Positions 63,981-64,000 of a stretch of 64,000 bases of DNA are shown here, one piece after another. The stretch is from positions 200,242-264,241 of the forward strand of contig NZ_LZOZ01000014.1 of NCBI RefSeq assembly GCF_001679485.1, in the 5' to 3' direction. The number at the start of each line of letters is the position of its first letter. Position 1 is the first letter of the stretch. Source of the stretch: Haemophilus sp. CCUG 60358 (lineage in GTDB: Bacteria > Pseudomonadota > Gammaproteobacteria > Enterobacterales > Pasteurellaceae). A program made the position numbers and the translations under genes. The notes beneath the pieces are model-generated. The model saw only the letters and a program-made list of their open reading frames with translations. It did no database searches and had not been told where the DNA came from.

Positions 63981-64000
63981 CAAGCAAGCAAGCAAGCAAG
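63981..64000 (+). repeat. (CAAG)n tetranucleotide tract cut by the window end
   Basis: Five exact CAAG units up to the last base. Tracts of this class (for example GCAA repeats in lex2A or oafA of H. influenzae) cause phase variation by slippage. Upstream, 63853-63980 contains repeated TTTACATTTC-like tracts but no certain start; a GTG at 63967 is in frame with the repeat (KQAS periodicity). Confidence 0.85.

Overview
The window is a Pasteurellaceae chromosome segment, very probably genus Haemophilus (H. parainfluenzae-like is my best guess, but the species is not proven). Base composition is AT-rich. The 9-mer DNA uptake signal AAGTGCGGT or its complement is scattered throughout, often as inverted pairs that serve as terminators. 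Gene neighbourhoods (thrABC, hflKC with a phosphopantetheinyl transferase, thiMDE, gmhA-artPIQM-ligE) match what I recall of Haemophilus.

Left chromosomal part (1-20388): the 3' part of murA; yggS; the threonine operon thrL-thrA-thrB-thrC with an intact leader-peptide attenuator; a PTS sugar IICB gene with a perfect CRP half-site palindrome upstream; a phosphopantetheinyl transferase; hflK-hflC; a tri-haem cytochrome c peroxidase (quinol peroxidase type); and an eight-gene leftward thiamin-salvage operon (thiZ-thiX-thiY-tenA-thiM-thiD-thiE-MFS transporter) behind a TPP riboswitch. There is no thiC or thiG in view, which fits a cell that scavenges pyrimidine and thiazole breakdown products.

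Central part (20389-54268): a complete HP1/P2-family temperate prophage of about 33.8 kb. It sits in tRNA-Leu(UAA) of a Gly-Cys-Leu tRNA operon and is bounded by a perfect 60-bp repeat. Order: integrase; two accessory genes (a membrane protein and a BRCT-domain protein); a 186-type CI repressor; three AAATGAGCCATAA operators between divergent promoters; a Cox/Apl-like regulator; a small-gene early region; a GpA-type HUH replication endonuclease; a cassette of small accessory genes; a DNA adenine methylase; a hicAB toxin-antitoxin pair; an Ogr/Delta-type late activator; leftward portal and terminase genes; then the rightward scaffold, capsid, tail, lysis, tape-measure, baseplate and fibre genes. 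Lysis uses a holin, a P1 Lyz-like SAR endolysin, and overlapping Rz/Rz1. The tail chaperone has a canonical A AAA AAC -1 frameshift site. After the late-operon terminator a separate two-gene operon has its own promoter and a palindromic operator. All structural genes look intact, so the element may be inducible.

Right chromosomal part (54210-64000): tRNA-Leu, tRNA-Cys and tRNA-Gly; metB; trxA; a periplasmic ATP-dependent DNA ligase; gmhA; the arginine importer artPIQM with two ARG boxes over its promoter; a sirtuin without the zinc cysteines; a small zinc-ribbon membrane protein; and a CstA-family transporter with a CRP site. The window ends inside a (CAAG)n tetranucleotide tract of the kind that makes Haemophilus surface genes phase variable.
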